Assembly (NCBI GenBank): GCA_016709025.1
Contig: JADJEQ010000001.1
Coordinates: 248,001 to 312,000 of the forward strand
Direction of reading: 5' to 3'
Source of the DNA: Bacteroidales bacterium
GTDB lineage: Bacteria; Bacteroidota; Bacteroidia; Bacteroidales; Lentimicrobiaceae
DNA: 64,000 nt
Shown: positions 63,391 through 64,000 of the stretch, piece after piece
How positions within the stretch are numbered: position 1 is the stretch's first letter
Layout of the letters: the number at the start of each line of letters is the position of its first letter
Position numbers and translations under genes: made by a program
The notes under the pieces: generated by a model
What the model saw: the letters and a program-made list of their open reading frames with translations, nothing else
What the model was told of the DNA's origin: nothing
The model's database searches: none

Positions 63391-64000
63391 TGATCTTCCC
63401 CCAATCGAACTCACTCCGCTGCAGATGAATGACCATGGGTTGGTTTTCGGGTTTCTCGAGCCGGGGATCATCGGTGAGGGTTCTGTGGGCAAACTCGCGG
63501 GCAATTTTCAGCAATTTCTCATCCTTTACCAGGCTGGCCAACTTCAGTCCAACCAGACCACTTTGCTGAGTACCCTGCAGGTCGCCGGGGCCGCGCAGGT
63601 GAAGGTCAACTTCGGCTATTTCGAAACCATCGGTGGTGCGAACCATGGTATCAAGCCGTTTGCGGCCATCAGAAGTGAGTTTGTAACTACTCATCAGAAT
63701 ACAGTGTGACTGATCGGCGCCCCGCCCTACCCTGCCGCGTAACTGGTGAAGCTGCGACAGGCCGAAGCGCTCCGCATTCTCAATCACCATCACAGAAGCA
63801 TTCGGCACATCTACCCCAACCTCTATTACAGTGGTTGCGACCATGATCTGAGTTAGCTTCTCAAGAAAGCGCTTCATTTCACTCTCTTTCTCACCGGCTT
63901 TCAACTGCCCGTGAACAATGCTGATATGATATTCCGGCAAGGGGAAATAGCGCGATACAGTATCCAACCCATCCATCAGGTCCTGCAATTCCAGCTTATC
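63386..64000 (-). CDS. recG: ATP-dependent DNA helicase RecG, C-terminal part (cut by window end)
   Basis: The last 204 codons or so of recG. Helicase C-terminal motifs: VHGQLKAGEKESEMKRF, MVATTVIEVGVDVPNASVMV (motif V), QLHQLRGRVGRG (motif VI). Then the RecG end: LDTMVRTTDGFEIAEVDLHL followed by RGPGDLQGTQQSG. RecG remodels stalled replication forks. The gene continues beyond 64000. Its 3' end abuts the word-repeat region. Confidence 0.95.
   Translation of the reverse strand, partial: DKLELQDLMDGLDTVSRYFPLPEYHISIVHGQLKAGEKESEMKRFLEKLTQIMVATTVIEVGVDVPNASVMVIENAERFGLSQLHQLRGRVGRGADQSHCILMSSYKLTSDGRKRLDTMVRTTDGFEIAEVDLHLRGPGDLQGTQQSGLVGLKLASLVKDEKLLKIAREFAHRTLTDDPRLEKPENQPMVIHLQRSEFDWGKIS

Noticed and set aside
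62149..63404. Ser/Leu-rich open frames on the minus strand and possible CRISPR-like repeats
   Set aside because: The frames arise from 8-base words (24 bases equal 8 codons). Repeats have no spacers of constant length.

Overview
The window is a 64 kb piece of a Bacteroidota chromosome. Many genes are preceded by the Bacteroidota -7 box TAnnTTTG instead of a Shine-Dalgarno sequence. Three secreted proteins end in type IX secretion sorting domains. The gene order regulator / lptE / TPR / secG / groES / groEL and a DUF2723 (GT117) membrane protein point the same way. A complete-looking mevalonate cluster and an Hdr/Qmo-like electron-transfer operon suggest an environmental, probably anaerobic, lineage; that last step is inference.

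Layout, left to right. 1-780: no large gene, but a tandem duplication, a good promoter, a 25-codon tryptophan-rich leader peptide with a terminator hairpin, and a heptad-phased repeat array, all leading into trpB2 (781-2142). 2.2-4.6 kb: DUF559 protein, class III PPK2, DEDDh exonuclease. 4.7-9.8 kb: five-gene Hdr/Qmo-like operon on the minus strand. 10-12 kb: IscX-like protein, DUF4919 protein, YoaP-like acetyltransferase. 12.3-17 kb: a membrane LamG protein followed by a 1014-residue protein with W-rich repeats, TPRs and two CbxX-type AAA+ modules. 17-22.8 kb: phosphatase, gpmA, DUF2723 protein, polysaccharide deacetylase. 22.8-33.6 kb: CotH-family and M1 peptidase type IX cargo, an ECF sigma factor with a linked membrane/barrel protein, a further type IX protein and an Ig-like lipoprotein. 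33.7-37.4 kb: ArsR regulator, a REP-associated tyrosine transposase in a sea of palindromes, and adenine deaminase whose 3' end is duplicated several times. 38.5-42.9 kb: mevalonate operon. 43-45.4 kb: small beta-grasp-like protein, 5'-nucleotidase, DUF4468 protein. 46-51.6 kb: chaperonin and envelope-assembly cluster. 52-59 kb: multiheme cytochrome with dockerin-like end, amidase, pheT, hicBA. 60.3-64 kb: FISUMP lipoprotein, a 1.3 kb word-repeat region and the 3' part of recG.

The best candidates for something undescribed are the tryptophan leader/attenuator in front of trpB2, the drifting 7- and 8-nt-phased word arrays (one ends 4 bases before a start codon), the repeated duplication of the adenine deaminase tail around a RAYT gene, and the repeat/TPR/double-AAA+ protein with its membrane partner. 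Two stretches (about 45505-45660 and the end of secG) look like sequencing or assembly errors. All family names come from reading motifs by eye; no database search was possible.
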